Shown: piece by piece, positions 9,022 through 20,659 of the stretch | Position numbering within the stretch: position 1 is the first letter of the stretch | Layout of the letters: each line of letters starts with the position of its first letter | From: Mycobacterium noviomagense | GTDB taxonomy: Bacteria; Actinomycetota; Actinomycetes; Mycobacteriales; Mycobacteriaceae | NCBI RefSeq assembly: GCF_010731635.1 | Contig: NZ_AP022583.1 | Location: 1,364,001 to 1,428,000 of the forward strand | Reading direction: 5' to 3' | Length of the DNA: 64,000 bases | Notes under the pieces: model-generated | Told to the model about the DNA's origin: nothing | The model's input: only the letters and a program-made list of their open reading frames with translations | Database searches by the model: none | Position numbers and translations under genes: made by a program

Positions 9022-10397
9022 GTCGTGCATCCGCACGTGCGCAGCCTGGCGGCCAGGGCGTCGATAGCGAGGCGGCCGGTCGGCCCGGCGTCGTTGGAGA
9101 TGAATGCGAAGGTCAACACACGCCCGCTGTTGTCTGTGATCACCCCGGCCAGGGAGTTGACGGCGGTCAGCGAGCCGGTCTTGGCCCGCAGCCAGCCGGC
9201 CGCGATTCCGTCGGCGGCCGGGTTGATGAAGCGGTTGGACAACGTGCCGCTGCCGCCGGCGATCGGTAGCAGATCCAGCAGCGGTCGCAGCGCCGGCTGG
9301 TCCGGCCCGGCGGCCGCTTGCACTACCGAGTCGAGTGTCTTGGCGGTCAACAGGTCGTCGAGCGATAACCCGCTGGAATCCACAAGGACAGCCCCGGAGA
9401 CGGCGACCTGTGCGGAGGCCAGTTGACTGGTCACCGCGTCGACAGCCCCCGCGAAGCTGCGCGGCCGATGGGTGGCCGCGGCCACCTCGCGGCCGATGCA
9501 TTCGGCCATCACATTGTCGGAGGCGTCCATCATGTCGCCCAACCGCTCGATCAGCGGCGCCGATCGGACGGCGGCCAGCTCGCGCGCATCCGGCGGGGCC
9601 GAGCCCAGCGTCACCGCCGCGGGGTTGACGCCAAGTGCGCTTGCCAGCGCTCGGCCGGCGTCGAGTGCCGGAGTGTGCGAGCGGGTGGATTCATCGGTGG
9701 CGGGCTGCACGCGCCCGGCGTCGAGCATCACCGACTCGATCGGTGCGACGTCGCCGCCGTCGATGTCGCCCGGATCCCAACCCGGCGCTGTCTCCGGACC
9801 GGTGAACGCCGAGGCATCCACCTTGACGGCGGTAGGCATCACCCCCCTGCGGCGAACCTGATCGGCCAGGTCGCTGATGCGCGCCGCGTCGTGATACCAC
9901 GTTTCCCCGCCAGGCGGCACGGCCGACAAGGTCGGGTCACCGCCGCCTACCAGCACGACGACCCCGGGCCGCTGATCCTCGACGACTCGGGTGGTGATCG
10001 TGGCCTCGTGGTCGAGCGTCAGCAGCGCCGCGGCCGCGGTCAGCGCTTTGTTGGTCGACGCGGGGTGCAGCGGCACATCGTCGAGCTGGTGCCAGAGTTC
10101 TTTGCCGGTCATCGCGTCGGTAATCCGACCGCCCAGCTTGCCCAGATTCGGGTCCGCCACTTGCGGCGCCAGCGTTGCGGCCAGCCCAGCTTCCGTGGGC
10201 ATCGGGGCACTCGCCGGGACCGGCACCACTCCCGGGGCTACTGCGGGGGTATGCGGCTCCGGCGGGAGCTGCGGGTCCTTGGTCTCGTGCCCACCCGCAG
10301 TGAACCAGGCCGCTGCCGCTACCACGGCAGCAACCACCGCGAGCACGGCTACCCCGATAATCGCGTGGGTCGACCGCCGCCACCGAATGGGACGCAT
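9018..10397 (-). CDS. D-alanyl-D-alanine carboxypeptidase/endopeptidase, PBP4 type (Rv3627c homologue)
   Basis: 459 aa. A single N-terminal membrane anchor (about residues 12-32) is followed by a Pro-rich linker and the S13 fold. Active-site motifs: STNK (SxxK), SDN (SxN) and KTG. It acts on peptidoglycan in the periplasm-like space. It heads a minus-strand cluster with translational coupling to the metalloprotease, tilS and hpt, and is divergent from ppa. Confidence 0.93.
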   Translation of the reverse strand: MRPIRWRRSTHAIIGVAVLAVVAAVVAAAAWFTAGGHETKDPQLPPEPHTPAVAPGVVPVPASAPMPTEAGLAATLAPQVADPNLGKLGGRITDAMTGKELWHQLDDVPLHPASTNKALTAAAALLTLDHEATITTRVVEDQRPGVVVLVGGGDPTLSAVPPGGETWYHDAARISDLADQVRRRGVMPTAVKVDASAFTGPETAPGWDPGDIDGGDVAPIESVMLDAGRVQPATDESTRSHTPALDAGRALASALGVNPAAVTLGSAPPDARELAAVRSAPLIERLGDMMDASDNVMAECIGREVAAATHRPRSFAGAVDAVTSQLASAQVAVSGAVLVDSSGLSLDDLLTAKTLDSVVQAAAGPDQPALRPLLDLLPIAGGSGTLSNRFINPAADGIAAGWLRAKTGSLTAVNSLAGVITDNSGRVLTFAFISNDAGPTGRLAIDALAARLRTCGCTT

Positions 10398-10466
10398 GAC
10401 TCTCCTGACTGTCTTGTCCCAATTGTGCCGAACCGATCACCGGCCGATGCCGCGTTGGCGGCTGTT

Positions 10467-10481
10467 CGATACTCGGTATCG
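10467..10481. promoter_or_regulatory. Perfect dyad CGATAC-TCG-GTATCG between divergent PBP4 gene and ppa
   Basis: A 6-bp inverted repeat with 3-bp spacer lies in the 162-bp divergent intergenic region, about 80 bp upstream of both start codons. It has the size of an operator. No protein can be assigned. Confidence 0.35.
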
Positions 10482-10559
10482 CTCCATTAGGGTTTGATCT
10501 GATCCAAGAACCGCGACGTCAGCCGACGATCAGCCACCCTCTACGAAGGAGCCGACACG

Positions 10560-11048
10560 GTGCAATTCGACGTGATCATCGAAATCCCGAAGGGCCAGCG
10601 CAACAAATACCAGATCGACCACGACTCAGGGCGGATCTATCTGGACCGTTACCTCTACACATCGATGGTCTATCCGACCGACTACGGCTTCATCGACGAC
10701 ACCCTCGGCGAGGACGGCGACCCGCTCGACGCGATGGTGCTGCTGCCCGAGCCGGTGTATCCGGGAGTGCTGGTCAAGTCGCGGCCGGTCGGGATGTTCA
10801 AGATGACCGACGAGGCCGGCGGCGATGACAAGGTGCTCTGCGTTCCGGCTGGCGACGTCAGATGGGATCACATCAAGGACATCGACGACGTGCCGGCGTT
10901 CGAATTGGACGTCATCAAGCACTTCTTTTCCCAATACAAAGCCTTAGAGCCGGGCAAGTTCGTTAAGACGGCCGACTGGGTGGGCCGCGCCGAGGCCGAA
11001 GCCGAGGTGCAGCGCTCGATCGATCGGTTCAAGACCAGCGGGCACTGA
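10560..11048 (+). CDS. ppa: Inorganic pyrophosphatase
   Basis: 162 aa, a soluble family I pyrophosphatase hydrolysing PPi to phosphate. Typical signature DxDPLD is present as [11 protein letters not shown], with the preceding YPTDYGFID motif. The length matches the mycobacterial enzyme. The start is GTG at 10560, with GAAGGAG at 10544-10550 upstream. Confidence 0.97.
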   Translation: MQFDVIIEIPKGQRNKYQIDHDSGRIYLDRYLYTSMVYPTDYGFIDDTLGEDGDPLDAMVLLPEPVYPGVLVKSRPVGMFKMTDEAGGDDKVLCVPAGDVRWDHIKDIDDVPAFELDVIKHFFSQYKALEPGKFVKTADWVGRAEAEAEVQRSIDRFKTSGH

Positions 11049-11094
11049 ACTCGCAAGCACTCGACCGCCAGCGGCGAGTGGCATCCTGGCATGT

Positions 11095-11787
11095 GTGAAC
11101 CCGATTTGGCATTTCGCCGCGAACTTCTGGTGGCTTGTCTTCCCGTTCGGGGGCGCGATCGGCGGGGGGTTGCGGGCGATCGCCGCGGCCAACGAGCGAC
11201 GGGCCGAACGACGGCTTGAACGGTATCGGCTGAAGCAACAGGCCAAGATCGCCGCCGCCGAAGCATCGGGTCGGACGCGGAACACCAAGGCGAGCTACCG
11301 GCGTGAGCTCACCAAACTCATCGAGGAACACGACCGGACCAATGCGCGATGGTTCGACTACGAGGTCGATATCGCAAAGCTGCTCGACTTTCCAATGATG
11401 ACCGACATGCGCAACCCGTTGACGATCGAGTTCCACAAAGCCAAGCGGCACGCCGATCTGCTGCGCCCGGAGCGTCCCGAGGATCTCCTTGACGACCGCA
11501 ATGCTCAACTGGACTACCGAGATGCCGTACACGAGTACGTCGCGGCGTTCGAAATCGCTGAGGCCGAGGCAATTCGGCGCCGTCGCAGCGATTTCTCAAC
11601 CGACGACCAACAACGGATGGCGCGCGCCCAGCACCTTCTGCACCTGGCGCAAGACGAAGCCGCAACCCCGCAGGAACGGGAGAACGCCTACGCCCGGGCG
11701 AGCAAGGAACTCGAAGGCCTTGTCGTGCTGCCGGCCCCTGCGCGCGCGAGCATAGAACAGCGGATCGCCGGCGCGATCGAGGCGTGA
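11095..11787 (+). CDS. Conserved hypothetical protein with N-terminal membrane segment
   Basis: 230 aa from a GTG start. A short hydrophobic stretch (IWHFAANFWWLVFPFGGAIGGG) is followed by a strongly charged, mostly helical cytoplasmic region rich in Arg, Glu and Ala (residues 35-75 look like a coiled coil). No enzymatic motif is visible. It follows ppa by 46 bp in the same direction. Confidence 0.75.
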   Translation: MNPIWHFAANFWWLVFPFGGAIGGGLRAIAAANERRAERRLERYRLKQQAKIAAAEASGRTRNTKASYRRELTKLIEEHDRTNARWFDYEVDIAKLLDFPMMTDMRNPLTIEFHKAKRHADLLRPERPEDLLDDRNAQLDYRDAVHEYVAAFEIAEAEAIRRRRSDFSTDDQQRMARAQHLLHLAQDEAATPQERENAYARASKELEGLVVLPAPARASIEQRIAGAIEA

Positions 11788-11797
11788 ACCGGACGTT

Positions 11798-12952
11798 TTA
11801 TCCGACGCGCTGCAACGCCTCGGGCGTCAAATCCTTGCGCGACGGATAGCCGTCGACAGCCATGATCAGATCGGCTTCGGCCAACAGGGATCGCAGCACG
11901 TGCACGATGCCGTCCACACCGCCGAGCGCCAGACCGTAGGCGTAGGGCCGGCCGATCCCGACTGCGGTCGCTCCCATCGCAAGCGCCTTGATGATGTCGG
12001 CGCCGCTGCGAATGCCCGAGTCGAACAACACCGGCAGCCCGTCGGCCGCTTCGAGCACTGCGGGCAGGCAGTCCAATGCGGCCAGCCCGCCGTTGGCTTG
12101 CCGGCCGCCATGGTTCGAGCAGTAAATGCCGTCGACGCCAAGGTCTTTGGCGCGGCGAACATCGTCGGGGTGGCAGATGCCCTTGACCATCAGCGGCAGG
12201 CTGGTCTGCGAGCGCAGCCATTCGACGTCGTCCCAGGTGACCGGTCCACCGAAGATGGGCAACTTGCGCACCGCTGCCTCGGTGGCGTCTTCACCGGGTT
12301 GCAGGCCGGCGCGAAACACCGGGTCGCTGGTGTAGTTGGCGAGGCACCCGCTGGGCACCTGCGGATAGTTTCCGGCGCTCAGATCGCGTGGCCGCCATCC
12401 GGTGACCCAGGTGTCGAGTGTGACCGCGATGCCCCTGAATCCCACCGCCTCGGCACGACGCACCAGGCTGGTTGCCATCTCGCGGTCCGGCGGCGTGTAC
12501 AGCTGAAAGAAGCCCGGCGTATCACCGAGCGCGGGCGCGACGTCTTCCATCGGGTCGGCCGATAGCGTTCCGACGAAGAACGGCACAGCCGTGCGTGCGG
12601 CCGCGCGTGCTGCCGCCAAGTCCCCGTGGCCGTCCTGCGCGCACACCCCGATGACCCCGATCGGCGCCATGAACACCGGAGCCGGCAACGTCACCCCGAA
12701 CAACTCGACGGACAAGTCGCGTTCGGTCGGCGCGACCCCCATGCGTGGGAACAAGCCCCAGCGCTGGAAGGCTTCGCAGTTTGCCCGCTGCGTGTGCTCG
12801 TCGCCGGCACCGCCGGCGACGTAGCCCCACACCTTGGGCGGCAGCGCCGCGCAGGCCTTGGCCTCCAGGTCGGCGAAGAGGATGGGATATGGCGGCTGGC
12901 GCCCGGCCTGGCCTTGCTGATACAGCTCGTTTTGGTATTCGGCGAAAGCCAT
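11798..12952 (-). CDS. Lactate 2-monooxygenase-type FMN-dependent alpha-hydroxy-acid oxidase
   Basis: 384 aa. The sequence closely resembles the known M. smegmatis lactate 2-monooxygenase (for example [16 protein letters not shown] corresponds here to [16 protein letters not shown], and the motif [15 protein letters not shown] with catalytic His and Arg is present). It would convert L-lactate to acetate, CO2 and water. The start at ATG 12952 leaves a 17-bp gap to the terC stop, so the two genes are very likely cotranscribed from the riboswitch-controlled promoter. The frame stays open upstream through terC, but that part is not this protein. Confidence 0.85.
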   Translation of the reverse strand: MAFAEYQNELYQQGQAGRQPPYPILFADLEAKACAALPPKVWGYVAGGAGDEHTQRANCEAFQRWGLFPRMGVAPTERDLSVELFGVTLPAPVFMAPIGVIGVCAQDGHGDLAAARAAARTAVPFFVGTLSADPMEDVAPALGDTPGFFQLYTPPDREMATSLVRRAEAVGFRGIAVTLDTWVTGWRPRDLSAGNYPQVPSGCLANYTSDPVFRAGLQPGEDATEAAVRKLPIFGGPVTWDDVEWLRSQTSLPLMVKGICHPDDVRRAKDLGVDGIYCSNHGGRQANGGLAALDCLPAVLEAADGLPVLFDSGIRSGADIIKALAMGATAVGIGRPYAYGLALGGVDGIVHVLRSLLAEADLIMAVDGYPSRKDLTPEALQRVG

Positions 12953-12969
12953 AGCGGCCGGGTACCCAA

Positions 12970-13950
12970 CTAATCGGGGTCGAGAACACGGGTGGCGAAC
13001 AAGCTGGCCAGCGCGGTGACGACAAGCGTCGCAATAATGACCGCGAGACTGAGCAGCGTCGGGATCTCGGGCACGTCGATGTGCTGGCCGCCGTTGATGA
13101 ACGGAACCTCGTTCTCGCGAAGTGCATGCAGCACCAGCTTCACCCCGATGAAGAACAGGATCACGGCCAGGCCGCGGGACAGATAGACCATTCGCTTCAA
13201 CAGTCCGCCGAGCAGGAAGTACAGCTGGCGCAGCCCCATCAACGCGAACACGTTGGCGGCTAGCACCAGGTACGGCTCGCGGGTAAGCCCGTAGATGGCC
13301 GGAATGGAGTCCAACGCGAAAACCAGGTCGGCGGCGCCCAGCGCGAGAATGACGAGAAACATCGGTGTCATTGCTCGCTTGGAAAGCCGCCCTGAGCCCT
13401 TTTTGACGTAGAGCTTGACACCGTCCCAGGTGACGGTGATGTTCACGTGCCTGCGCGCGAACCGGACGACGCCGTTCTCCACGTCGCGTTTGCGGTCGTG
13501 ATCGCGGGCCAGTTTGACCGCTATGTACACGAGAAACACGCCGAACAGATAGAAGACCCAGGAGAACTTCTGGATGGCCACCGCGCCCAGCGCAATGAAC
13601 ACGCCGCGCAGGATCAGGGCGATCACGATCCCGACGAACAGTGCTTGCTGCTGGTAGACCTTCGGCACGTTGAAACTCGCCATGATGACGATGAACAGGA
13701 ACAGGTTGTCGATCGACAAGCTGTATTCGGTGAGCCATCCGGCGAAGAACTCCAGGCCGAACTGGTGGCCGTGAAAGAACCAAACCCAGATCCCGAAGAG
13801 CACGGCAAGCCCCACGTAGATCGCCAGCGCCGTCGCGCTTTCCGGTGTTGCCGGTCGGCGGGGTCGGCGCGCGACGACGACGACGTCGAACAGTAGAACT
13901 GCGGTGGTCGCGCCCAAGGTAAGGAACCATTCGAGCATCGACACGTGCAA
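12970..13950 (-). CDS. TerC-family integral membrane protein (putative manganese exporter)
   Basis: 326 aa with about 8-9 membrane segments. TerC signature residues are present: [12 protein letters not shown] in an early helix and [13 protein letters not shown] in a later one, with the acidic residues expected to bind metal. The family protects against manganese, and a yybP-ykoY riboswitch sits directly upstream, which supports Mn efflux here. TTG at 13950 lies 6 nt after GGAGGT and is the best-placed start; GTG 13944 and ATG 13938 are alternatives. Confidence 0.9.
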   Translation of the reverse strand: MHVSMLEWFLTLGATTAVLLFDVVVVARRPRRPATPESATALAIYVGLAVLFGIWVWFFHGHQFGLEFFAGWLTEYSLSIDNLFLFIVIMASFNVPKVYQQQALFVGIVIALILRGVFIALGAVAIQKFSWVFYLFGVFLVYIAVKLARDHDRKRDVENGVVRFARRHVNITVTWDGVKLYVKKGSGRLSKRAMTPMFLVILALGAADLVFALDSIPAIYGLTREPYLVLAANVFALMGLRQLYFLLGGLLKRMVYLSRGLAVILFFIGVKLVLHALRENEVPFINGGQHIDVPEIPTLLSLAVIIATLVVTALASLFATRVLDPD

Positions 13951-13977
13951 CAGGTGACCTCCGGCCTCGAGCTAACC

Positions 13978-14080
13978 CAGAGGTCTCTTCCACCGTCGCA
14001 TAACGGTCCGCGGCGCCGGTCGGCCGATTGCTGGGCGACGTGATGACGACGGCGCGGTGCGGGAATACTCCCCTCCTCCG
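13978..14080 (-). promoter_or_regulatory. yybP-ykoY manganese riboswitch upstream of terC
   Basis: On the minus strand the leader contains the conserved first metal-site strand GGGGAGTA (14073-14066), the GTCGTCATCACG segment, and the second strand GGAAGAGACCTC. The ends pair as P1 (CGGAGG with CCTCTG, one wobble). The P1 3' strand GACCTC (13985-13980) is complementary to GAGGTC (13961-13956), which includes the ribosome-binding site of terC. Metal binding that closes P1 would free the ribosome-binding site, so translation would turn on with Mn(II). The switch mechanism is inferred; the aptamer match is seen directly. Confidence 0.85.
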
Positions 14081-14187
14081 CCAGTCTGTCAGGTGTCGCA
14101 GCGCAGCGTCTGCGGCGGCTGGGCCGGTTCTTAGTATTTTCAAACTGTGTCGATACCGGAGCTTCCCGCTCGTCAGTTGTCGTCGCT

Positions 14188-15456
14188 GTGACTGAGGTCG
14201 GCGGTGCTTCGGCTTCCCCTGCTTTTGGCGGAGCCTCGGGGCCGATCACACGTAGCAGCGTGGCCCGGGTCGCCGCGGCGACCGCGCTGAGCGCCCTGTG
14301 CGGCTATGCGGTGATCTATCTGGCCGCCCGCGACTTGGCACCCGCAGGCTTTTCGGTGTTCGCGGTGTTCTGGGGCGCATTCGGTCTGGTCACCGGTGCC
14401 GCCAATGGGCTTTTGCAGGAGACCACCCGGGAGGTCCGCTCGGTGCGCTACACCGACATCGTGCCCGGGGCACGTACCCATCCGTTGCGGATGGCCGGGC
14501 TGGTCGGGGTGGCCGCGGCGGTGGTGATCGCGGGCAGCTCGCCACTATGGAGCGGGCAGGTTTTCGTCGACGCGCGCTGGCTTTCCGTGGGCCTGCTCAG
14601 TGTGGGCCTGGCCGGCTTCTGCGCGCACGCCACGTTGCTGGGCATGCTGGCCGGCGCCAACTACTGGACCCAATACGGGGCGCTGATGGTGATCGACGCG
14701 GCGATCCGGGTCGCGGTCGCCGTCGCCACGTTCGTGATCGGCTGGGGCCTGCTCGGATTCTTGTGGGCCACTGTCGCCGGCGCGGTGGCGTGGCTGATCA
14801 TGCTCATCACCTCGCCGACCACGCGTGCCGCGGCCCGGCTGCTCACACCGGGGGGCAGCACCACGTTCCTGCGCGGGGTTGCTCATTCCGTCACCGCGGC
14901 CGGTGCCAGCGCGATTCTGGTGATGGGGTTTCCGGTACTGCTGAAGGCGACGTCGGCTCAGCTGGGCGCAGAAGGCGGTGTGGTGATCTTGGCGGTCACA
15001 TTGACCCGCGCGCCGCTGCTGGTGCCGCTGACCGCGATGCAAGGCAACTTGATCGCGCATTTCGTCGACGAGCGCACCGAGCGGCTTCGGGCTTTGATCG
15101 CGCCGGCGGCCGTGGTCGGCGGGATCGGCGGTGTCGGTGTCGTGGCCGCCGGCCTCGTGGGGCCGTGGTTGCTGCGGGTCGGGTTCGGGTCCGGTTACCA
15201 GGCCGGCAGCGCGCTGCTGGCGGGGTTGACGGCTGCGGCGGTGGCGATCGCCATGCTGACGCTCACCGGCGCGGCCACCGTTGCCGCGGCGTTGCACCGG
15301 GCCTACGCGCTGGGCTGGGTGGCTGCGACCGTGGCGTCGACGTTGTTGCTGCTGCTGCCGCTGCCGTTGCAAACCCGCACGGTGATCGCCCTGCTGTGCG
15401 GTCCGCTGGTGGGCATCGCCGTGCACCTAGCGGCACTTGCCCGTCCGAGTGGTTGA
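14188..15456 (+). CDS. Polytopic membrane protein (Rv3630 homologue, polysaccharide-flippase-like)
   Basis: 422 aa with about 10-12 hydrophobic segments and short loops. The pattern resembles MATE/MOP-type polysaccharide exporters, but no decisive motif is seen. It lies directly upstream of, and slightly overlaps the longest version of, the polyprenyl-phosphate glycosyltransferase gene, which fits a role in moving a lipid-linked sugar across the membrane. GTG start at 14188. Confidence 0.8.
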   Translation: MTEVGGASASPAFGGASGPITRSSVARVAAATALSALCGYAVIYLAARDLAPAGFSVFAVFWGAFGLVTGAANGLLQETTREVRSVRYTDIVPGARTHPLRMAGLVGVAAAVVIAGSSPLWSGQVFVDARWLSVGLLSVGLAGFCAHATLLGMLAGANYWTQYGALMVIDAAIRVAVAVATFVIGWGLLGFLWATVAGAVAWLIMLITSPTTRAAARLLTPGGSTTFLRGVAHSVTAAGASAILVMGFPVLLKATSAQLGAEGGVVILAVTLTRAPLLVPLTAMQGNLIAHFVDERTERLRALIAPAAVVGGIGGVGVVAAGLVGPWLLRVGFGSGYQAGSALLAGLTAAAVAIAMLTLTGAATVAAALHRAYALGWVAATVASTLLLLLPLPLQTRTVIALLCGPLVGIAVHLAALARPSG

Positions 15457-15496
15457 TCAGCGTGTGGTTGATCTACGAGTAAGTTGTGGATTCGAA

Positions 15497-16186
15497 ATGG
15501 GTTACCCCGACGTCTGGATCGTGGTTCCAGCCTTCAACGAAGCCCCCGTCATCGGCGAGGTGATCGCCGATGTCCGCTCGGTCTTCGACAACGTCGTCTG
15601 CGTCGACGACGGCAGCAGCGACGGCACCGGCGAGATCGCGCTGCGGGCAGGGGCGCATCTGGTGCGTCATCCGGTCAACCTCGGGCAGGGGGCTGCCATC
15701 CAGACCGGCGTGGAGTACGCCCGCCGCCAGCCGGGCGCGCAGGTATTCGTCACGTTCGACGGCGACGGCCAGCACCGCGTCAAGGACGTGGTCACGATGG
15801 TCGATCGGTTGGGCGCCGGCGACGTCGACATCGTCATCGGCACCCGCTTCGGCCGCCCGGGCGGCAACCGGCCACCGCTGCTGAAACGCATCGTGCTGCG
15901 CACCGCGGCGTGGTTGAGCCCGCGCGGGCGCCGACTAGGGCTGACTGACACCAACAATGGGCTTCGGGTCTTCAACAAGAAAGTCGCCGACAAGCTCGAC
16001 ATCACGATGAGCGGAATGAGCCACGCCACCGAGTTCATCATGCTGATCACCGAAAACGGTTGGCGCGTCGCCGAAGAACCCGTCGAAGTGCTCTACACCG
16101 ACTACTCGAAATCCAAGGGCCAGCCGCTGCTCAACGGCGTCAACATCGTCTTCGACGGGTTTTTGCGAGGGAGGTTGCCGCGATGA
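15497..16186 (+). CDS. ppgS: Family 2 glycosyltransferase, polyprenyl-phospho-N-acetylgalactosaminyl synthase type (Rv3631)
   Basis: 229 aa from ATG 15497; upstream GTG codons could add up to about 12 residues. It has a GT-A fold with nucleotide-sugar motifs VVPAFNEAPVIGEV, CVDDGSSDGTG and DGDGQH. Its M. tuberculosis homologue makes polyprenyl-phospho-GalNAc, the donor for galactosamine on arabinogalactan, and needs the small membrane partner encoded next. Here the partner overlaps by 4 bp (ATGA), consistent with a complex. Confidence 0.88.
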   Translation: MGYPDVWIVVPAFNEAPVIGEVIADVRSVFDNVVCVDDGSSDGTGEIALRAGAHLVRHPVNLGQGAAIQTGVEYARRQPGAQVFVTFDGDGQHRVKDVVTMVDRLGAGDVDIVIGTRFGRPGGNRPPLLKRIVLRTAAWLSPRGRRLGLTDTNNGLRVFNKKVADKLDITMSGMSHATEFIMLITENGWRVAEEPVEVLYTDYSKSKGQPLLNGVNIVFDGFLRGRLPR

Positions 16187-16524
16187 ACTGGATTCAGCTG
16201 CTGCTGATTTTCTCGATCATTGCGCTGTTGGTCTATCTGCTGCGCTCCCGGCGCAGCGCGCAGTCGCGGGCCTGGGTCAAAGTCGGCTACGTCGTATTCG
16301 TGTTCGCGGCGGTCTACGCCGTGCTGCGGCCCAACGACACCACGGTGGTGGCGCACTGGGTCGGGGTGGCCCGCGGCACCGACCTGATGCTGTATGCACT
16401 GATCATGGCGTTCAGTTTCACCACGCTGAGCACCTACCTGCGCTTCAAGGACCTGGAATTGCGCTACGCGCGCCTGGCCCGCGCCATCGCGCTGGAGGGC
16501 GCCCGTGCGCCTGAAGAGCACTAG
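16183..16524 (+). CDS. DUF2304 membrane protein, partner of PpgS (Rv3632)
   Basis: 113 aa with three hydrophobic segments (about 5-20, 34-50, 66-84) and a charged C-terminal helix containing FKDLELRYARLARAIA. The DUF2304 family accompanies polyprenol-phosphate glycosyltransferases; the M. tuberculosis homologue is required for PpgS activity. The ATG at 16183 overlaps the ppgS stop by 4 bp and has GAGGGAGG upstream. Confidence 0.85.
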   Translation: MNWIQLLLIFSIIALLVYLLRSRRSAQSRAWVKVGYVVFVFAAVYAVLRPNDTTVVAHWVGVARGTDLMLYALIMAFSFTTLSTYLRFKDLELRYARLARAIALEGARAPEEH

Positions 16525-16550
16525 CTAGACGCGCCGTGTGTCGCGAATAC

Positions 16551-16577
16551 GTCGTAGGATGATGACATGTCTACGAC
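16551..16577 (+). promoter_or_regulatory. Dyad GTCGTA-n15-TACGAC over the antitoxin start
   Basis: Inverted hexamers at 16551-16556 and 16572-16577 flank the ATG of the Xre antitoxin at 16567. Antitoxins of this class commonly repress their own promoter, so this is a candidate operator. Confidence 0.3.
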
Positions 16578-17220
16578 AGTTACTGAGCTTGACGCGCTCC
16601 TTCACCGGGTGAATGACGCGACGAAGCTGTTGCAGCGGTCCACAACGGTTCCCAACGAGGTTATCCACCTCATCGATAGCTTCGAGGCGACACTCGGCGC
16701 CGCGGCGCCACTGCGTCTGAAGGCTGACCCCTACCTCACCACGACCTTGTGGGCAGCGGCTTTTCGCGCTGAGAAAGCGCTCCGTCATGACAACGACGCA
16801 CAGCGGCGCCGCGATGTGCGCATGTCGCTCGAGCAATTCCGGCACGCATTGCGTGATATCGTCGAAAATCGGCCGTACAATGATGACGCCCCGGTGCGCG
16901 ACGTGCTTGCCAGAACCGCCGATATCCTTGCTGCTCCGCAGAAGTCACTGGCAGGCCTGATCGGGGTTTCGGTTCGCCAGCTACAGCGCTGGCTTGCTCC
17001 GGACGGGCCAGAGCCGACGGCGGGTGACTCCGCGCGTATCCGCATTGTCGGGCAAGTTGTGAACCAGTTGCGCCACTCATTGACGGGACCCGGAGTCGTC
17101 GCCTGGTTCAACCGCGAGCATCCAGCACTCAGACAGCGCCCGGTTGACATGCTTGACGACCCGCTGTCCTACCCCGCGCTCCTCGACGCTGCGGTGGCGA
17201 CTCGTGCTATGACGGCATGA
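16567..17220 (+). CDS. Xre/MbcA-ParS-type antitoxin of a RES-Xre module
   Basis: 217 aa. The N-terminal 110 residues are helical; the C-terminal part has a HTH-like segment (SLAGLIGVSVRQLQRWLAPDG) and a C-terminal toxin-binding domain with GPGVVAWFNREHPALRQRP and LLDAAVATR. This is the layout of antitoxins paired with RES toxins, such as MbcA of M. tuberculosis, though this protein is longer. It overlaps the toxin gene by 4 bp. The pair occupies the place between the Rv3632 and Rv3634c homologues. Confidence 0.8.
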   Translation: MSTTVTELDALLHRVNDATKLLQRSTTVPNEVIHLIDSFEATLGAAAPLRLKADPYLTTTLWAAAFRAEKALRHDNDAQRRRDVRMSLEQFRHALRDIVENRPYNDDAPVRDVLARTADILAAPQKSLAGLIGVSVRQLQRWLAPDGPEPTAGDSARIRIVGQVVNQLRHSLTGPGVVAWFNREHPALRQRPVDMLDDPLSYPALLDAAVATRAMTA

Positions 17221-17819
17221 GGCTGATTGGATTTCGGCATGCGTCCTACGACTCGCCGTGGTGGGCATTTCCGAGCTCGCGTTCCGGGCGTTTCCACCGC
17301 GCCAGAAGCGACACCGTCCAGTATCTGAGTCTGCACCCGCTCGGCCCGGCCGCCGAAATGCTTCAGCACGACATCGGCCCGACGGGTGATCCAGACGACA
17401 TCGTCTTGAACCTATGGACCGCGCTCGTCGATCTCGACGACGTGGTTCGGGTCGACTTCGACGAGTGCCACCACTATGGCCTGACCCCTGACGAGCTTGT
17501 GGGCGACGATTACACCCCGACGCAGGAGTTGGCCGAAATCGTCAGAGACAGCGGAGCAACCGCGATGATCGTGCCATCCGCCGCGCTACCGGGAACCTAC
17601 GATCTGGTCTTGTTTGGAGTTCGGGTACTGAATCCGTTTCTTAGTAAACCGCTGACGGTAGAAGAAGTCCCGACTGGGCACATTACTGACGGAGCGCGTC
17701 CCGCGGCCGAGGTAGTGCCATACGTCCGCTGGTTTGGAACTGCGCACAATGCGCTTGACCAGTGGAAAGCAACGGGTAAGTACGACCTGTTCGACGATCC
17801 GACGGCGACACGTTGGTAG
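17217..17819 (+). CDS. RES-domain toxin (NAD-degrading family)
   Basis: 200 aa. The RES fold is suggested by the early R-H-Y pattern (SGRFHRARSDTVQYLSLHPLGPAAEML), a downstream Glu-rich region and a late conserved Ser/Asn stretch (PSAALPGTYDLVLFGVRV). RES toxins such as MbcT consume NAD+ by phosphorolysis or hydrolysis and are held inactive by the Xre partner. ATGA overlap with the antitoxin supports one operon. Whether it is active cannot be judged by reading. Confidence 0.75.
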   Translation: MRLIGFRHASYDSPWWAFPSSRSGRFHRARSDTVQYLSLHPLGPAAEMLQHDIGPTGDPDDIVLNLWTALVDLDDVVRVDFDECHHYGLTPDELVGDDYTPTQELAEIVRDSGATAMIVPSAALPGTYDLVLFGVRVLNPFLSKPLTVEEVPTGHITDGARPAAEVVPYVRWFGTAHNALDQWKATGKYDLFDDPTATRW

Positions 17820-17829
17820 GCAAGCAGCG

Positions 17830-20560
<2,731 letters not shown>

Positions 20561-20563
20561 CGG

Positions 20564-20636
20564 AGCCACCTAGGAGAATCGAACTCCTGACCTGCTCATT
20601 ACGAGTGAGCCGCTCTGCCGACTGAGCTAAGGTGGC
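20564..20636 (-). tRNA. tRNA-Thr (anticodon CGT)
   Basis: Read on the minus strand, 73 nt fold as a full cloverleaf: acceptor GCCACCT pairs with AGGTGGC, the D arm contains AGCTCAGTCGG, the anticodon arm is CTCACT-CGT-AATGAG, and the T arm contains GGTTCGA-like AGTTCGATT. CCA is not encoded. It lies 3 bp downstream of the membrane-protein stop and is antisense to it. No integrated element abuts it. Confidence 0.95.
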
Positions 20637-20659
20637 ATGCCCTGCCGGGCGGCACGAGT

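Noticed and set aside
12953..14143. Upstream extension of the lactate monooxygenase frame across terC and the riboswitch
   Set aside because: terC is clearly coding in another frame; the enzyme family starts at [11 protein letters not shown].
20564..20636. tRNA-Thr as an integration site
   Set aside because: No partial copy of the tRNA 3' end was seen nearby and the flanking genes are conserved neighbours.
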